A stretch of DNA of 64,000 nucleotides, taken from assembly GCA_013397455.1 (NCBI GenBank), contig VYZB01000327.1, forward strand, positions 907,840 through 971,839, read 5' to 3'. Positions within the stretch are counted from its first letter, which is position 1. Every line of letters begins with the position of its first letter. Of the stretch, positions 1 to 14,010 are shown one piece after another. Origin of the DNA: Crotophaga sulcirostris (taxonomy: Eukaryota > Chordata > Aves > Cuculiformes > Crotophagidae). The translations under genes and the position numbers were made by a program. The notes under the pieces were generated by a model. It was not told where the DNA came from, did no database searches, and saw only the letters and a list, made by a program, of their open reading frames with translations.

Positions 1-1098
1 AGAGGTCACAGATCTTTATTTCAGGCACCTTCATTAAAGATTAAATGTCCACATCCAGCAAACAAACTGAATAAACTACTTGAAATAGCTTGCTTATTTT
101 CCATCTCTGCAAGATCTTTCAATTTACACTTAGCCTAATACTTTGCTTTTTTCAGTTATTTAATTCAGTAAGCTATTCATTACCAAGCTTCTTGCAACAG
201 CTACGTCATCGCTGCATTCAAAACTGTCAATTTAACTGAACATTTCTGAAATTAAGAGCTAAACTGAGGTAAAGACAACATATTCAAATATATTTAATTC
301 AAGTCTTTCCTGACTTTTTTACAAATTTTCAGTCATGTATCCTCTTATCATATTTTGGGACCTTCACTGGTTTGTAATATCTTAACATGTCTCCATCTTC
401 TCTGATCGAAAGGAGTTATCCAAGTTCCTAGATTAAAACCATCTATGCATGTGTTAGCTCAGCAACCAGAGACCACTGTAATTGAAGGCAAACTTAAGTG
501 AATACACTGCCAAGAAACTCCTTAAGCGATCTTCTTGCAGATCTCCATCTTCTCATTTTTAATTTCAAATTCTCTGTTGGCTGATTGTGATCACTAATAA
601 GGTTGCCTTTTTGTTGCTTTAAATGGCAAAAATTGAAAATGTGTGCAGAAAATGACCAGCTCCATATCTGACTTACAGGTAGAAAAAAAGCAAGAGTAAG
701 GTATGCATTTTCTCTGTGAATTGCAACAACATTATTGGTATCTATTAAAAATACAATCACTTTCTTAAAATTCTAAATGCAAAGCCTATGAAATACTACG
801 GACAGATAAGTGTTCTAAATGTTTTCATTTAACATCAAATAAAGGCAAGTGCAAGAGTTATCTGTATTTTCTGAATATGAGCGAGTACTGGTTCCTGAGC
901 TAACAGATTTGATCCTTGACTGAGACCATTTTAGCAGTTAGCAAGAAGTATGTTTTATTGCACTGTTCCATTCTGCAGTTAGTTTGCTTTAAAAAAAAAA
1001 GTCTTTAAAGAAGATGTGCTTCAATATAAAGATCTGATCCATGGGATATGAGTATTTTTTTCACTTTTTTTTTTGATTAATATTAAAAAATAAGGTAT

Positions 1099-1190
1099 TA
1101 TTTACATAAACTATATATATAAATTTAATTCATTCATATAAACCAGTATGATCTTATTTACATACACTATGTATATTCAAATATACACTA
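1099..1190. repeat. AT-rich imperfect direct repeat
   Basis: The block TTATTTACATAAACTATATA near 1,100 recurs as TTATTTACATACACTATGTA near 1,154, a spacing of about 55 bases. Both are followed by TAT/AAAT-rich sequence. It looks like an old short local duplication or plain AT-rich simple sequence, and no function is suggested. Confidence 0.35.
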
Positions 1191-4100
1191 TAAACAGACC
1201 CCAAAGAATTAAAATTTACTTTTTCATAACTCATTTTTTATCTTTTTTAAACCAAATAGAAAAGATAATTTGAAAGTCTTGAGTGTGTCTCTCTAAGAGA
1301 AAAAATCCATGATTATAGTTGGAGTAATCTACATTGTAACCCATTTACAGAAATATACAAAAGTAATTTTACTTTTTTCATTGTTATGAACACATGATAA
1401 ACAGATTTTTGCAAAAATCCTGAGGCACAGATCCTATCCCAGTGTCAGGAGACTACTGTCTCTTTTTGTTTTTTAACAACAGACTAAGCTGTCCCCTGAA
1501 GCATAACAAAGAAATTCTTGTTTGTGGTTTAGTTCACACTTTTAAATACATCCCTGCCTTTTTCTTCACTGCAGAAAGGAATGTCAGCTGTGAATCAATC
1601 ACTGTTTAGCACCAGATAAGTTATTTAACACCTAATTCTATATAGGGAAATTAATTAAAATTACTTTATGTAGGATCCAGGTGTGTAACTTAACTTCATA
1701 TTGACTCTAAGGATATTTTTCCTAGGAAATGCATGATTGATATACTAAAAAAAATAAAATTAAAAATCCTAAATTGCCTTGAAATGTATGGCTTTATACT
1801 ATGATGATTTTAAAAATGGAATTATGAAGAAGGGTAAAAAAAATATCTAGCTTCAGTTGTTTTTGCCAGAAAGAACAAATTATTGAGAAATATGCATAGA
1901 CTACAATTATATCGTTTTCTGTGTACTGTGGACACACACTCACTTTTTATTTCTTTACTTCAGAACCCTCTAATCATGTGCTGTGCTACACAAAATTAGC
2001 GTATATTGCTTTATTTCTTGCAAAATAAAAGGCTAAACAAATATAATTTAGTAGTTTATTTAAGATATTGCAGTCTAATTGAATACATACCCAGAGAAAT
2101 TGAAAACCATAGCAATTCATATGAGATAGTTAAGGAAGAAACTGAGATTCTTTAGATATATTACAGATAAACTATATCACAAATCATATGACTACCCCTT
2201 TCTACTACAAACAGCATTTGTAATTAATGGTCCTGACATTTTTGTTTTTCTCAAGCCTAACATTTGTGTTAATTGATGGTAAGTATGCCTCCCATGATAA
2301 GCTTTTTACATAAATTACCAGGTGTTTTTCATTCCCTCTCCTGGATATTCTATCTAGATGAGTTTGTTGTAAACTCTACTTACATAGGAAATGTTAAACA
2401 GGGGATTTTTCCCCCACATGGAAAGTGTATGTTACTGGAACAAATAGAATATAAAAAAAAACCCCTAGTACCTGGCTTGGGCACAATTTTTATTTTGTTT
2501 GCTTAAAATTCTAAGAGTTTCTTTATAAAGATTGGGATTTTTTAAACCCTGTAAACTTTTGCCTTGTCTTCCACAATTTAACTAACTAAATATGAATAAA
2601 TATTCTGGTTTTCTGCAAGAATATCAATGTCTTTTTTGATTGAAAAAAAATTAAAAAATAGAATGACTTATGGTAACAAAAAGTGGTTAAAGTAAATTGT
2701 GTTCTCGAATGAAATACTGTTTCAGTCAGTAGTCAGCATTCTTAACAATATGCTTTAAACACTAGCAAGTGGAAGCTATGACATTAGGAAGGCCAAAGAA
2801 TAAAGCAACCAAGAAGGCACAGAAGAATGCTCACTGCTTCTCTCCAGCCATTTTTACTTATTTTACTGTGGAGTGTAACTCCACAGCAGTTGTCATGGTG
2901 TACCCCAGGGGAAATCACAATCATCAGTACAAGACTAAAGTTACATCTCTAGGAGTGTCTAGTGAAAATCCCCACCTCATTGTTGTTTCCCATGCTGCAA
3001 CTGCCAGCAATCTAAGCCAAATATTTTAAATAATGTAGATTGAAACTTTTGAAAACTGGTTAGAACTCCATTATCAAGATTAAATTAAGCTACTTCAAAC
3101 ACAGCACATTAATTATGTATAAAAGAAAATGTATTCACCACAGTAATTTACTGAATAATAAAGATATAATGCCATATTTTGAAAAGTAGAAATAGAGAGT
3201 ACAACAAAAATGTGTTTAAAATGTAGCTTTCATCAGCATTAACCAGTTCCAGCATCACAAATGGCTGGAAAAATAGAATTGTATTTAATTGAGAATTACA
3301 AAATTTTGAAAATTGTTGTCACACGTCTTCAGAACACAATGAAATATTCCTGAAGAGTAAGGAAAATAAGTGAGAAAACATGAAAGAGAAAACTACTGTC
3401 TAAATAATTTACAGTATAGGTATTCTACCTCCAGTTCAAGTTGATATTGGCTGAAGACTTAAACTTTAATTCTTCCATAAAACTAGCGACTATTCTAAAT
3501 TACTATTATGCATATATCTCCTCTAAAATTGCTGTATCTGGTACAAGTAAGAAGCAGCTACTCCATACAGCAGTAAGACCGAGACGCTATTTGATGCCAG
3601 TGGGAGGCGTGTAGCCTGGGAGCATTTTCACAGGTCCAGAAAACATCAAATCACATCTCAACCTCTACCCTATCTGCTGAGTTTTTGCAGTGAAAATCAA
3701 ACAAAACACAGCGAAAGTATGATCTGGAAGTGAGGATCATTTTCCCCTTGGTTCAGATTTTAGACAATAAGACCAAAGGTACTGTGAAGAACACCTCTAC
3801 CTTGCTTTTTATGCGAGCCATAAAAAGCCAAGAGCCAAGGATCCTATAGCTTAGTATTTACACCAGTCTCTTAGGACAGACTTAGATTCTTAAACATCAA
3901 TCCTGTTTGTTCAGTCAAACACAGGTCGTATGTATTCTAGGCACATTTTTGTGTTAACATAAAGAGAATAAATGGAATCATAAATCAGAAAGTGAGAATA
4001 TGAATTCCTCATATATAAAAACCTCTAAAACTTATTTAGGGTTCAGGATCCTGAAACCAATGAGTAAAAATATTATTACGAGATTTTAAAACGTGTATGA

Positions 4101-6426
4101 AAGATCCAACAAAGGAGGGAGGACAATCATATTTTTGTAGTGTAAAATATTAGTCAAAGATAACTTTTTCACAATATTTGTCATTTCTTTTTGTTTTACC
4201 ATGGTTTCATGTGTATTTGTGAAGAGGCTAGGGAGAGTGTTAACCGTCTGATAGGCAGTTCTTTCTTATAAGGAAAAGAAGGTAAAAATTAAAACCTTTT
4301 GACTACTTTAAATAACATGTTCTTATAATTGACAAAAAGTTTAAATTTTCATGAGATGGGGCAGAACTGTTGCCACTTTTGTGTAAATATGAGACCTATA
4401 ACAAGATGTTGTTCTCCCTAGTTCTGAAATTCAAGCATCTTGATTTAAAACTCTCTAACCCTATATATTTTTAAGCTTATTAGATGTTTCCTCTTTTTAA
4501 CTAATAAAACCCTTAAAAAATCTAAGACAATTAGATTTTGCATAGTTCACCAGTCCAGAATCACCCTAATTCAGGAACTGAGGTAGAAAAATCCTGAAAC
4601 TGCAGCAACGATTTCTCAGCTGTGAAAGAGGGAAGCACAATCAACTCTGGAGTACAGGTGTATAGCTGGACTGTGTTCTGCCTGCAGGACATCACCTAAG
4701 GCTTTTTCCTCATTTTTCTTACCAATTAATTTAAGGCTGCCAGGGGAAGGAAATCTTGCCACATAGGCAGAAATGACGTTATGCTTTACTTCTACAAGTC
4801 TGGATCTTGAGAACTAGGTCTGCATTAAGCTCCATAGATTCCAGTTCTCATCAGAGATTGCTACCACCCAGAAACTTGGAACTTGAAATATGGGATTTCT
4901 TGTAAAGGAACAGTGCATAGTGTGTTTTGTTCACACATTACCGCTAAAGACCTCAAAACTATCTGTTATGACTCCTTTCTTTTTAAAATGTTGATGGTAT
5001 TTTCCTTTAACAAAACATCTTTTAAAATTTCTTTTCTTACTGAGAATATTTAAATCTACTCCCTGAAAGCTTTGACTTTTGTAATTTTGCTATCTTTATT
5101 CTTTGTTGAAGATGAGCTATTGAGATGATCAAACTCTAAGTTTTCTGACTGCTGAAAGAAACAAATAGGGGGAGAGAAATATGGTTCTCCAAGCTAAATA
5201 TGAGACCACTCATCTAAGGGAAGTTTTACATCCCAGCCTTTTTTGTCATAAACCCAATATATAATGTTAAATACAGTATTCTGCTTTCTATTTTGCTGAT
5301 GGTAATAAAGACTTCGAGCAAGATGAATTATCCTCAAATAGAGAATCAGAAATGCGTTGTAAGCTGCCCTAGCAAACTCAATGGTGAATTGTCCTTCTTC
5401 GATATAGCTTCTTAATTAACTTCATACTTATCAAGGTTTGTTTGCTCACCTATTGTTATATGGAAATGAAACCAGCCTTTCTATTGCTTTGAGTGAATTT
5501 TGACAAGTTTTAGAAATAGTGAGTTATCAACAAGAAGACCATCAGTGTAATCTATCTCTCCCACTGAAAGTGGTTTCAGTAACTTAAAAAATTTGAGTTA
5601 ATGTCAAAAAAATAATTAATTAACTATCCATGTAATAATTTTCCAGAGTTCTGCATATAATTCTGCTTTGTTCAGTGAAAGAGAAAATGAATTTCTGAAT
5701 TCCTGAACCAATTTTACCTAAAATACAGCCATAACCAGAAATATATTTTTTTTCAGAATGAAGAGATTATGTGTTCAGTTGAATCTTCCTTGATTCTGGA
5801 AAACAACTGGAGACCAGATAACCTATTATCTGTATGATACCTAAAACATTCTTTGTACTGACTGTTAAATGGCTGTCTGTGAAGTCATGAACAGATATTT
5901 TTGAAGAAGAAATATCAAGGTTAATTTCAGATTATTTTAATAAATATTGCTAACATTTTTTCCCATTTACTGGAGATTACACAAATTATTAATTATTTCA
6001 TCATTTTATCAAGCATTGGGTTCTAATTCCAAAATGGAGAAATTCCCCAGCAGCAGTCAGAAAAATGTTGAGACAATCGTATTTTCACAGGAACAACATG
6101 GAGTGGTGTAACAACTCCTGTATGCAGCTTCCTTTTCCTTTTATGAGAAGGTTAATGGATCCTAAGCACAGGTTGACTGTAACCTTACTCAAAAAAAAAA
6201 AAGAAAAAAGTAAGGAAAAAAGTAAAGGCCTGCATTACTAAACAAATCCAAGCTTAATTGGTAAGGTCACAGTTTAATTGAACAGCATCCCTCACATATT
6301 TTCTTTTGACTTGCAAATCAGAAAATACTGGCAAGCACATAAAAGATGTTCTTGAACATTTGGAAAATAGAAATGTTTGGGTAGATAGAAAACATTCTCT
6401 AAAAAAGTGAAAAGGCTTTCTGAAAG

Positions 6427-6454
6427 GTATCATTTTCTTATTTGAAAATGATAC
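6427..6454. repeat. Perfect 11-bp inverted repeat (hairpin)
   Basis: The arm GTATCATTTTC (6,427-6,437) is exactly matched by GAAAATGATAC (6,444-6,454) across the 6-base loop TTATTT. It could form a small cruciform or hairpin. Given the AT-rich background, one such structure in 64 kb can arise by chance. Confidence 0.55.
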
Positions 6455-7754
6455 TTATTCTCAAATCAGCAAATCGAAAGTCTGATATCCCAGCAGACCT
6501 TGTTTGATTACTTACTCAGAGCGCAGCAAAAAGATAGGCCTGGAATTCTTTTATTTTCACAGACTAAAGAGATGTAGTCAGTGAGGAGCTGAGTGCTTCA
6601 CTAAATGTATTTCAAAATGTCTTGGGAGAAAATCCTACCCTTTAAAATTTTGGCTCTGAGGGTAAGTTGGAGGACAATAGTACTAATAAGAATGTAAGAG
6701 GTTTCGTGTGCTATGCATTTGTGTGGGATTTCACGTTTCATTGTTAGAGCAAATGAAAAGTGCTAGTTTTTGATCCAGTTTGATGCATGCTTATCAAATG
6801 ACAGTTAAAAAGATGTGTTTATATTAAGATACCTTCTTTGTCTCTTTTAAGCAATGAAATCTAATCTTACCTGCTTATTTACAGAGTGAGACAGAAGTAT
6901 TCCTCAGTGAATTACACAGAGGAGGCTGGGCATTTTGCCAAAGAGTACTGGTAGATCTTCTGACTGGAAATGTATATATTCTTTGTAATGCACATCTACT
7001 TTTGAGGAGGTTTTGCTTGCTCTTGCAAGGTTATTAAAGTTAATCGAGAAATCTTTTAGCTCCTGCGTCTGTCCCATATGCAAACATCACAAATACAAGT
7101 GGTCGAGCAACTTGTGCGTTGGACCAACATTATAGGTAATTTTTCTTAAAGCAGCAGTTACATAAAAGATAATATGAACAAAACTGAATAACTCAGTGGC
7201 TAAATGTATATTGAAATATTTCAAGGTAATTTGCACCATTAAGCCTGTATTATATTGGTTACTAAAGAGAAAATGATAAATGCATTGTGAGGCACAAAAT
7301 GAGTGCTTCAAGCAACAGAATTAACAAAAACCCAATTCAAAAACAGTAAAATGGTCATGAGTAGCACGATATTTTTAACACAAAATATTGTTTCTTTATA
7401 TTTTTATAAGTTTATATCTACTTCTGAAGAAGAACAGGCGCTTTTCATTGTTGTTTTCTATATTCAACAGTTCTAGATGCAAATGTTTTGTTAAATGAAA
7501 CAGAAAGAAAAAATATTTTTCCCTAGACGAGTATTGTCTCACATTTTAGAATTCAAGTTTTACCAATCTGACAATAGTTTGGCCAACCTATTAAGACAGA
7601 ATACTGGATTATTTTTTATTATTCAGTATTTGTATTTCCAGTAAGCTGCAATTCCATATAGAACTTAAAAAATACAGAAAAAAATTAGAGTGTGTATATA
7701 TGTGTAAATATATTTTTATATATACATGAAAATGATCAGAGTCTAGACCTTCAG

Positions 7755-7951
7755 GAGACTTGTGCCGTTCTGGACCAGGAACTGGAAGCTGTGAAGTGTC
7801 CTTAGTTGTATCTCAGACGGCCACAGAGAGCAGTATTATATGCAACTGCATCAAGACCTATTTTTCCATTAACTGTAATATATGCTTGGACACAAGTAGA
7901 AACCCAGTTTGCAGAGTTTGTACACTGGAAGTGATTCCATTTCCATGTCTG
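7755..7951 (+). other. Exon-like open segment, cysteine-rich, unrecognised
   Basis: The segment is preceded by an AG acceptor-like sequence (CCTTCAG ending at 7,754) and followed by a donor-like G/GTAAGG at 7,951-7,952. One of its three frames stays open across it and reads about 65 residues, roughly nine of them cysteine. The frame continues only a few codons past the donor. The open frame has no ATG in this part, and a weak polypyrimidine tract precedes the acceptor. I do not recognise the protein. It may be a real small exon, a decayed one, or chance. No neighbouring exon was found within several kilobases. Confidence 0.15.
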
Positions 7952-10900
7952 GTAAGGAGAACTTAGTCATAAGCAGGTTGGTTCTCTTGCCATTGATCAT
8001 TGTCTCCTCAGCTGAAAAATGAGTAGACACATTTCACATTTAAAAATAGAATTCTACTCTTTTCACTTATTCGTCATGTTCTATGAAATAATTACCCCTT
8101 CCTCCATATTGCAGAAAGAAAGAGATATCTGATCTATAGTCTTATGCATTTGTCTTTGTGAAGTCATTGAAAACACTCTTTTCAAGTAGTTTTATAAATT
8201 TATTTCTTAGATTGATTTTAGGAAAATTTTGTAAAACAATATTTCTAAAATTGCTGCCATAAGAAACTGGTTTTACTGTGACTTTATTTTATCACAACTG
8301 TGAGCATTTTTGTAGCTGTATATTGCAACAACAGGGCAGGACAGGTATAGCAACCACGTGCAGGGCTGTTTTTCTTCATTACGTGTACATTTTTATCCTT
8401 TATGGACAACTAAGGCACATACTTTGGGATGGAATCACCTTTTTGGGCCAAACTTTTGGCTTTGGATGAAAATACTTAACATTAAGTCTTTTACCGCAAT
8501 TATAAATCACACTATGGTACCTGTTATTTTTATTTCATGGTTCTTAGTCAGGAATTCTAATTTCCTGGGATAAGTATTCGTGTTATATCCTTCCGTCTTT
8601 CATCCATTTACAACCTTTTTCCTTTCTTTAATTGCATTCTGTGAAGTTAATTTTTTAGTCTCTTTTCAGATAATATGTCCCTCAGAGATAACAGTTGAAG
8701 CTTGACTTATTCTATGTATTTACTCAATGAAGTTTAACTGGTTTTCTCAATCCTCTAGTAGAGAACATGAAGGGTGATATCGATTTTCATGTTTGATTGG
8801 CTAGAAACAAATTAAAATAAAATTGTTTAACTTGGAAAACTGCAATAGAAGTATTTAATTGGAAATCCTCTCTGTCTGTTTTGCAGTGCCTAAAATTCTT
8901 TTAGCAAGGTGGTATTTTCTTATAAGATCACTTTTAAATGAATGAGTAGAGCTGCTACACATAAAATTAGAACAAATGGAATACAAATATTCTTGTTAAC
9001 AGAAGGAAGTAATTTACTATATACTTTACTATATAAACAGTAAAATTTAACATGTAATTTAAAAAATATACTTATTAAAATTTCTTACTACAGTATGTTT
9101 TTTTTCCTCAATCCTAAAAAAATGCTTCTAATGAGCTTTGTGGGTTTTTGTTGGGTTTTTTTGTTGTTGTTGTTGTTGTTGGTTTACTTTTGGATTTGCA
9201 GTTATTTTATCCTCTCCTTTCTGTCCAGGAAGAGTAAACATATATAATCCGAATGGTAATGGAGTGTGACAACACCTTTTAAGCTAAACTTTATTGAGGC
9301 AGTAAGAACGATGAGTAATAATGTGCCCATATGGCAGCTCACCCAATCACTGATAGCAAACATGGGGTCGTAAGTGATGTCTTGACTCCATCAGGCTACC
9401 AGGGCCATATGATGTTTGGGACATCTGACAGCTAGAGCCAACCATACAAACACTTCTGAATGCATGTAAGATTTGAACAACCCCTTAGCTCCGCTAATGG
9501 CAGTGTGATTTAAGAGAATCATACCTTATGTGTATAAAGTGGGCAGCATCCTGTCTACACTGCCAATATCTGTCAAGAGACAGGATGTCAGCAGTCTGTC
9601 TACGCCAATGGCTTTGTTAAGAGGAAGGATGCCAATGCACAACATTTTTCTATCACTACAGAAAGACTTTCAAGTAATGAAGAAATTAAAAGCAGATGAG
9701 GTGCACATAGATACTAAGTGCATTTTGATGTGCTGTAATTTATGACCAATGTCCAGACTGCAGATTACTTTTGATATCAAAGAGATACTGAAAGAACTCT
9801 AAGAACCACTCAGGACTAGTCAATAATAGCTGTTGCAGCCTGAATGGCTCTGTTAGATGACACTTTGTGACTCCTGAACAACAAGGAAAAATATTAAGAG
9901 CAACTCCTAATTTAAAGATGTAGGTGGATAACTGTTAATAAATACGGAATTCTGTTAGAGTGAAACTCATGGAAGAAACTCATGGATAAAATTCTCAAGC
10001 TGTTTATTATGCTTACAGCTCTAGCCTGAGCTGTCAAGCCATTGATTCCTTTAATTATAAAAACTATCTTTCTTTCAAATTTAAATTGATTTAAAAACCT
10101 AAACCACCAGATAAATATCTCCTTAATCTATAATTACTTGCATATTCTTCTGGTTTTACTCAAAGCTCTCACTCACTTCATTCTGTACTGCAATTATTAT
10201 GCACTTTGTGTACCTGTATGTGTGAAAATGTTCTACCCAAAGTTTCTCTGCCAATTCCACAGTGAAGATGAAAATCTTTCTTTCATGACTTAGAATATCA
10301 GCCAAAATAATTTTAATTTTAAAATTGGTTAATAATTTCATGTCAATTTATTTCTGTTTAATGATCATTCCAAGAATGGGAAAAAAGATACAGAAAGCTG
10401 TCTGTCTTCTACATGTGCACTTGACACATTCTGAGAAAATATCTTGCACTGGTATAAGAAGTATTATTAAAGTCTTTTTTTCTCTGCACAAGATTCAGAA
10501 TACTTTCTGACACTGAGTTTAAAAATACAAATATATTTATATGTGAACTATATTTTTTTTGTTATGGTTAAACAGAAACAAGACTAGATTACAATAAGAT
10601 ATCCATTTGAACTATTTCTGATAACGCATTTTGTCATCTGTAAGCAATTTACTAGAAATAAATATAAACTTCTGATAATACCAGACAAAATTAACTTATT
10701 AATAGGTAGTTCATCTTTAGGATGTATCTCTACAATATGATCACTATATTTCATTTTATTGCAAAAATGTTCATATTATTTTCCTTTAACTTTCCTCCAG
10801 TGTTACATCTTTCAGTTTTCCAGAAAAAAGTACATGGAAGAAAATAAGTCTTGGAATATTAACCCTTGTTGCTGATCCATGTAGAAGTCAATAAAACTGC

Positions 10901-12460
10901 TAACGGAGATCATGAAAACATCAGGCTTAACTAAAAAGGGCTCTGGGATGACATTGAAGAGCTCAGGGACCAAGGTGGTTCTCTTTTTTATTTTGCTAGT
11001 AAAGAGGAATGGTTCAGACAGGAGCAGAGACATTCTGTAGGTCAACATCTGAGTGTACAGCCAGTGACACAGGCAAAGGTTTGGTTTTTATGACAGTTCT
11101 CCCATCTTTAACGAATGTGGACTTTAAATTAGGTTCACTGAAGATTAGCGACGAATGTCTGAAGAAAAGTTCAGGCTCAAAAGACAGTGAATAAATCCCT
11201 GGAGGACAGCATAATTGAGGATACTTTTATATTTTCCTTGTAGAAAAGAGGCACCATTGAGGGCCAAGTGAAAATTCCTATTAACAAACACTTGCAGCAC
11301 AGAAAAAAACCAAGTGTATTTAGAAGTCTGTGAGCAGTCACAGACTAATATAGAGTCAATCTGTCTCTGAAGCTTAAGAATGATAGATCTGGTGATATTT
11401 TTTTCAATTCAATATGTAAGAGACAAAAGTTTATTTTTTGGCCCAGGTGGTGGTTGGCTGTCTCTTTAGCATGATTAGTTTTGGACAAAGACTCTCTCAG
11501 ACAGATTTTACTATCGCATTCACACACACTGTTTATATTCACATTTGTATCTTATCAATGTAATTTAACCAAAATGTAGTTTTCAGATACAAATAAAGTT
11601 TTACTTGAGAATAAAAGAAAAAGAAATGCGATCGAAATAGTAATGGTGAAATAAATGAAATATACTATGAAATAGTAGTACCAAATGCATAAAAGACATA
11701 ATTGGAAAAGAATATCCTGAGGGGAAAAAGATTTTCTTAAGAGATATTCTGATTACAGAGCAGTACCTATTGTATTTTTTGCTGATTAAAAAAAAAAGAA
11801 GATAAGATAAGGAGAAACATTACATTCGTAACAGAATTTACATTCCTCATTTTAGTTTTAAGCTTGACTTAAAGCATGAACAATATTTGTAAAGAAGAAA
11901 GAACTGTGAAAGAAAACTGGCAGTACAACTAAGTGCTGCATAGCAGTTTCTTGACTACTGTTTGGAGTACTTTATGCTCAGAAGATGACAGAGGAGTATC
12001 CCCTTACAAAGAATTAAAAGTGGCGGAGTTCCCAAGTGAGTCAACTTTCTTTCAGTAGAATAGCTGTCTAGCTCTGAGATGTTCCTCAGAATATTATTTT
12101 GCATAAAAAGAAAGTACAAATTCTCAAATGATGTGTGTTGCATTTTCACTTCTCTAAACAATTCATTACAGATGAAGAAAAACTTCTCTATATTGTGTCC
12201 TTCCAGTTTTCAGAGGGAGAACAAGGAGATCAGAAGAATCATTCCATGCAGATGCACAGATTTACTGAGCATTATAATTACATGATTTTACCTCTGAAAT
12301 GGTTATGCAGGTCTTAGCAACCTCCTATTGTATCCTAGATTTTATATAACCTTTTACCTAACATAATCTGATGGAAAATGATATTGTGATATTCCATAGA
12401 TATTATAAGCAAGTTAATATAATTTCACAATATTAGTCTTTCGTTGAAATTTTACTGTCT
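7952..12460. other. Unique AT-rich non-coding sequence
   Basis: No gene or CR1 copy was recognised. It includes a (TTG)n simple repeat near 9,161. About 9,240-9,760 is more complex and slightly less AT-rich, with several near-repeated words such as CAGGATGTCAGCAGTCTGTC; it could be an old mobile-element remnant but I cannot assign it. The rest shows only short chance open frames. Confidence 0.55.
9161..9182. repeat. (TTG)n microsatellite
   Basis: About six to seven TTG units follow a T/G-rich lead-in that begins near 9,138. Simple repeats of this kind are common in avian intergenic DNA and may vary in length between individuals. Confidence 0.8.
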
Positions 12461-14010
12461 ATAGAATAGAATGGTATGGCATGGCATGGCATAGAATAGG
12501 CTATTTCAGTTGGAAGGAACCGACAATGACCATCTAGTTCAACTGCCTGACCACTTCAGGGCTGATCAAAAGTTAAAGCACGCTATTAAGGGCATTGTCC
12601 AAATGCCTTTTAAATACAGACAGGTCTGGGGCATCAATTGCCTCTTTAGGAAGCCTGTTCTAGTTTTTGACAACCCTCTCGGTAAAAAAATGCTTCTTAA
12701 TGTCCAGTCTAAACCTCCCTGGCACAGATTTACACCATTCCCATACATTCTGTCACTGAATACCAGGTAGAAGAGATCAGCACCTCCTTCTCCACTTCCT
12801 CCTGAGGAAGATGTAGATAGAAATGAGGTCAGCTCTCAGCCTCTTTTTCTCCAAACTAGACAAGTCCAAAGTCCTTAACCACCTCTCACAAGATATTCCT
12901 TCCAGCCCTTTCACAAGCTTTGTTGCCCTCTTCTGGATGCATTCAAGGACATTCATATCCTTCCTAAATTTTGGGGCCCAGAATTGCACATGGTACTCAG
13001 GTAAGGTCACACCAACACTGAATATAATGGAATAATCACCTATTTTGAAGTGGTTGGTTTTGCTATATTTGACATACCCTGGAATGCAGTTTACCCTCTT
13101 GGCTGCCAGGGCACACTGCTGATTCATATTGACTCTGCTGTTGACCAGCACCCCTCAATCCTTTTCTGCTGGGCTGATCTTCAGCTACCTCTCTCCTAAA
13201 TTATACTTGTGCTCTGCATTGCTCTATTGTAGGTGTAGAATCCAGCATTTGAACTTTTTAAATTTCATCCCGTTAATAATTTCCCAATGCTCCATTCTGT
13301 CTAGATCCCTCTACGAAGTGTTTTGCTCCATGAGAGAGTCAACAGCACCTCCTAGTTTGGTATCACCAGCAAACGTGCATGGTGCATTCAACTCCTACAT
13401 CCAGTTCATTGATAAATGTGTTGAACAGAACTAGCCCTAGAATTGAAGCTGGAGGAACACTGCTAGTGACCGGTTGTCAGCCAGATGTAGCCCCATTCAC
13501 TACAACGCTTTAAGCCCTGCCATCAGCCAGTTCCTTATCCAGTGCACTGTAAACCTATTTACTGCAAAACTGGACAATTTGTCTAGAAAGACACTAGGAA
13601 GGACAGTATCAAAAACCTTAAAAAAATCCAGAAAAACTACATAATTTTCCCTTCATCCACTAGGAGGATTGCCTTATTATAGTAAGACTAATTAAACAAG
13701 ACTTTCTATTTGTGAACACATACTGACTGTGCCTGATTATTGCATTATTCTTTAAACACCTTTCAACAGTGCTCAGTAAAATCTTCTCTCTAGTTTTTCC
13801 AGGAGGTGAAGTTAGACTAAACAGGTCTATAGTTCCTTGGGTCTTCATTCATATCCCTTTTGAAGACTGGAATAACATTGATCAGCTTCCAGTCATCAGG
13901 GACCTCTCCAGACTCCTTTGCCGTTAGCGTATTTTAAAAACCCCTTCTTTTTAGTCTTCTAACTGCCAGCTCTGAGCTTCAAGAATCAGACTGGGTCCTT
14001 TCCATGTCAC
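12461..14010 (-). mobile_element. CR1 non-LTR retrotransposon, old 5'-truncated copy
   Basis: The CR1 3' end is at the left (ATAGAATAGAATGG), followed by the 'AGTTGGAAGGAACC' and 'GACCATCTAGTTCAACTGCC' blocks, so the element is on the minus strand. Reading leftward, it covers much of the ORF2 reverse transcriptase and the C-terminal part. The frame is broken many times; the longest sense piece is 124 codons (12,777-13,151) and contains the 'NQQCALAA' and 'LEKKRLRADLI' words typical of CR1 ORF2. The catalytic F-A-D-D site reads FAGD near 13,354-13,375, with the first aspartate lost. Divergence from the other copies is high, so this is one of the older insertions. Sequence matching CR1 continues to about 13,930 and fades near 14,010. 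The copy is inactive. Confidence 0.9.
12473..12492. repeat. (ATGGC)n micro-expansion in the CR1 tail
   Basis: GGTATGGCATGGCATGGCAT sits in the CR1 3' terminal repeat, where an ATTCTATG-type microsatellite is normal. Here the tail has changed into a pentamer repeat of about three and a half units. Confidence 0.7.

Larger units (their letters stand above)
1..7754. other. Unique AT-rich non-coding sequence, no gene recognised
   Basis: No CR1 piece, RNA gene or convincing exon was found here. Open frames are short (under 90 codons) and show no recognisable domain. The stretch holds AT-rich low-complexity runs, for example around 1,080-1,200 and 7,690-7,730, and a perfect 11-bp hairpin at 6,427-6,454 that is listed separately. 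Old, highly diverged repeats could be hidden here that cannot be recognised by eye. Confidence 0.6.

Noticed and set aside
2769..3029. 86-codon open frame starting MEAMTLGRPKNK
   Set aside because: Looked gene-like at first because of basic residues, but no domain, splice sites or neighbouring exons support it.
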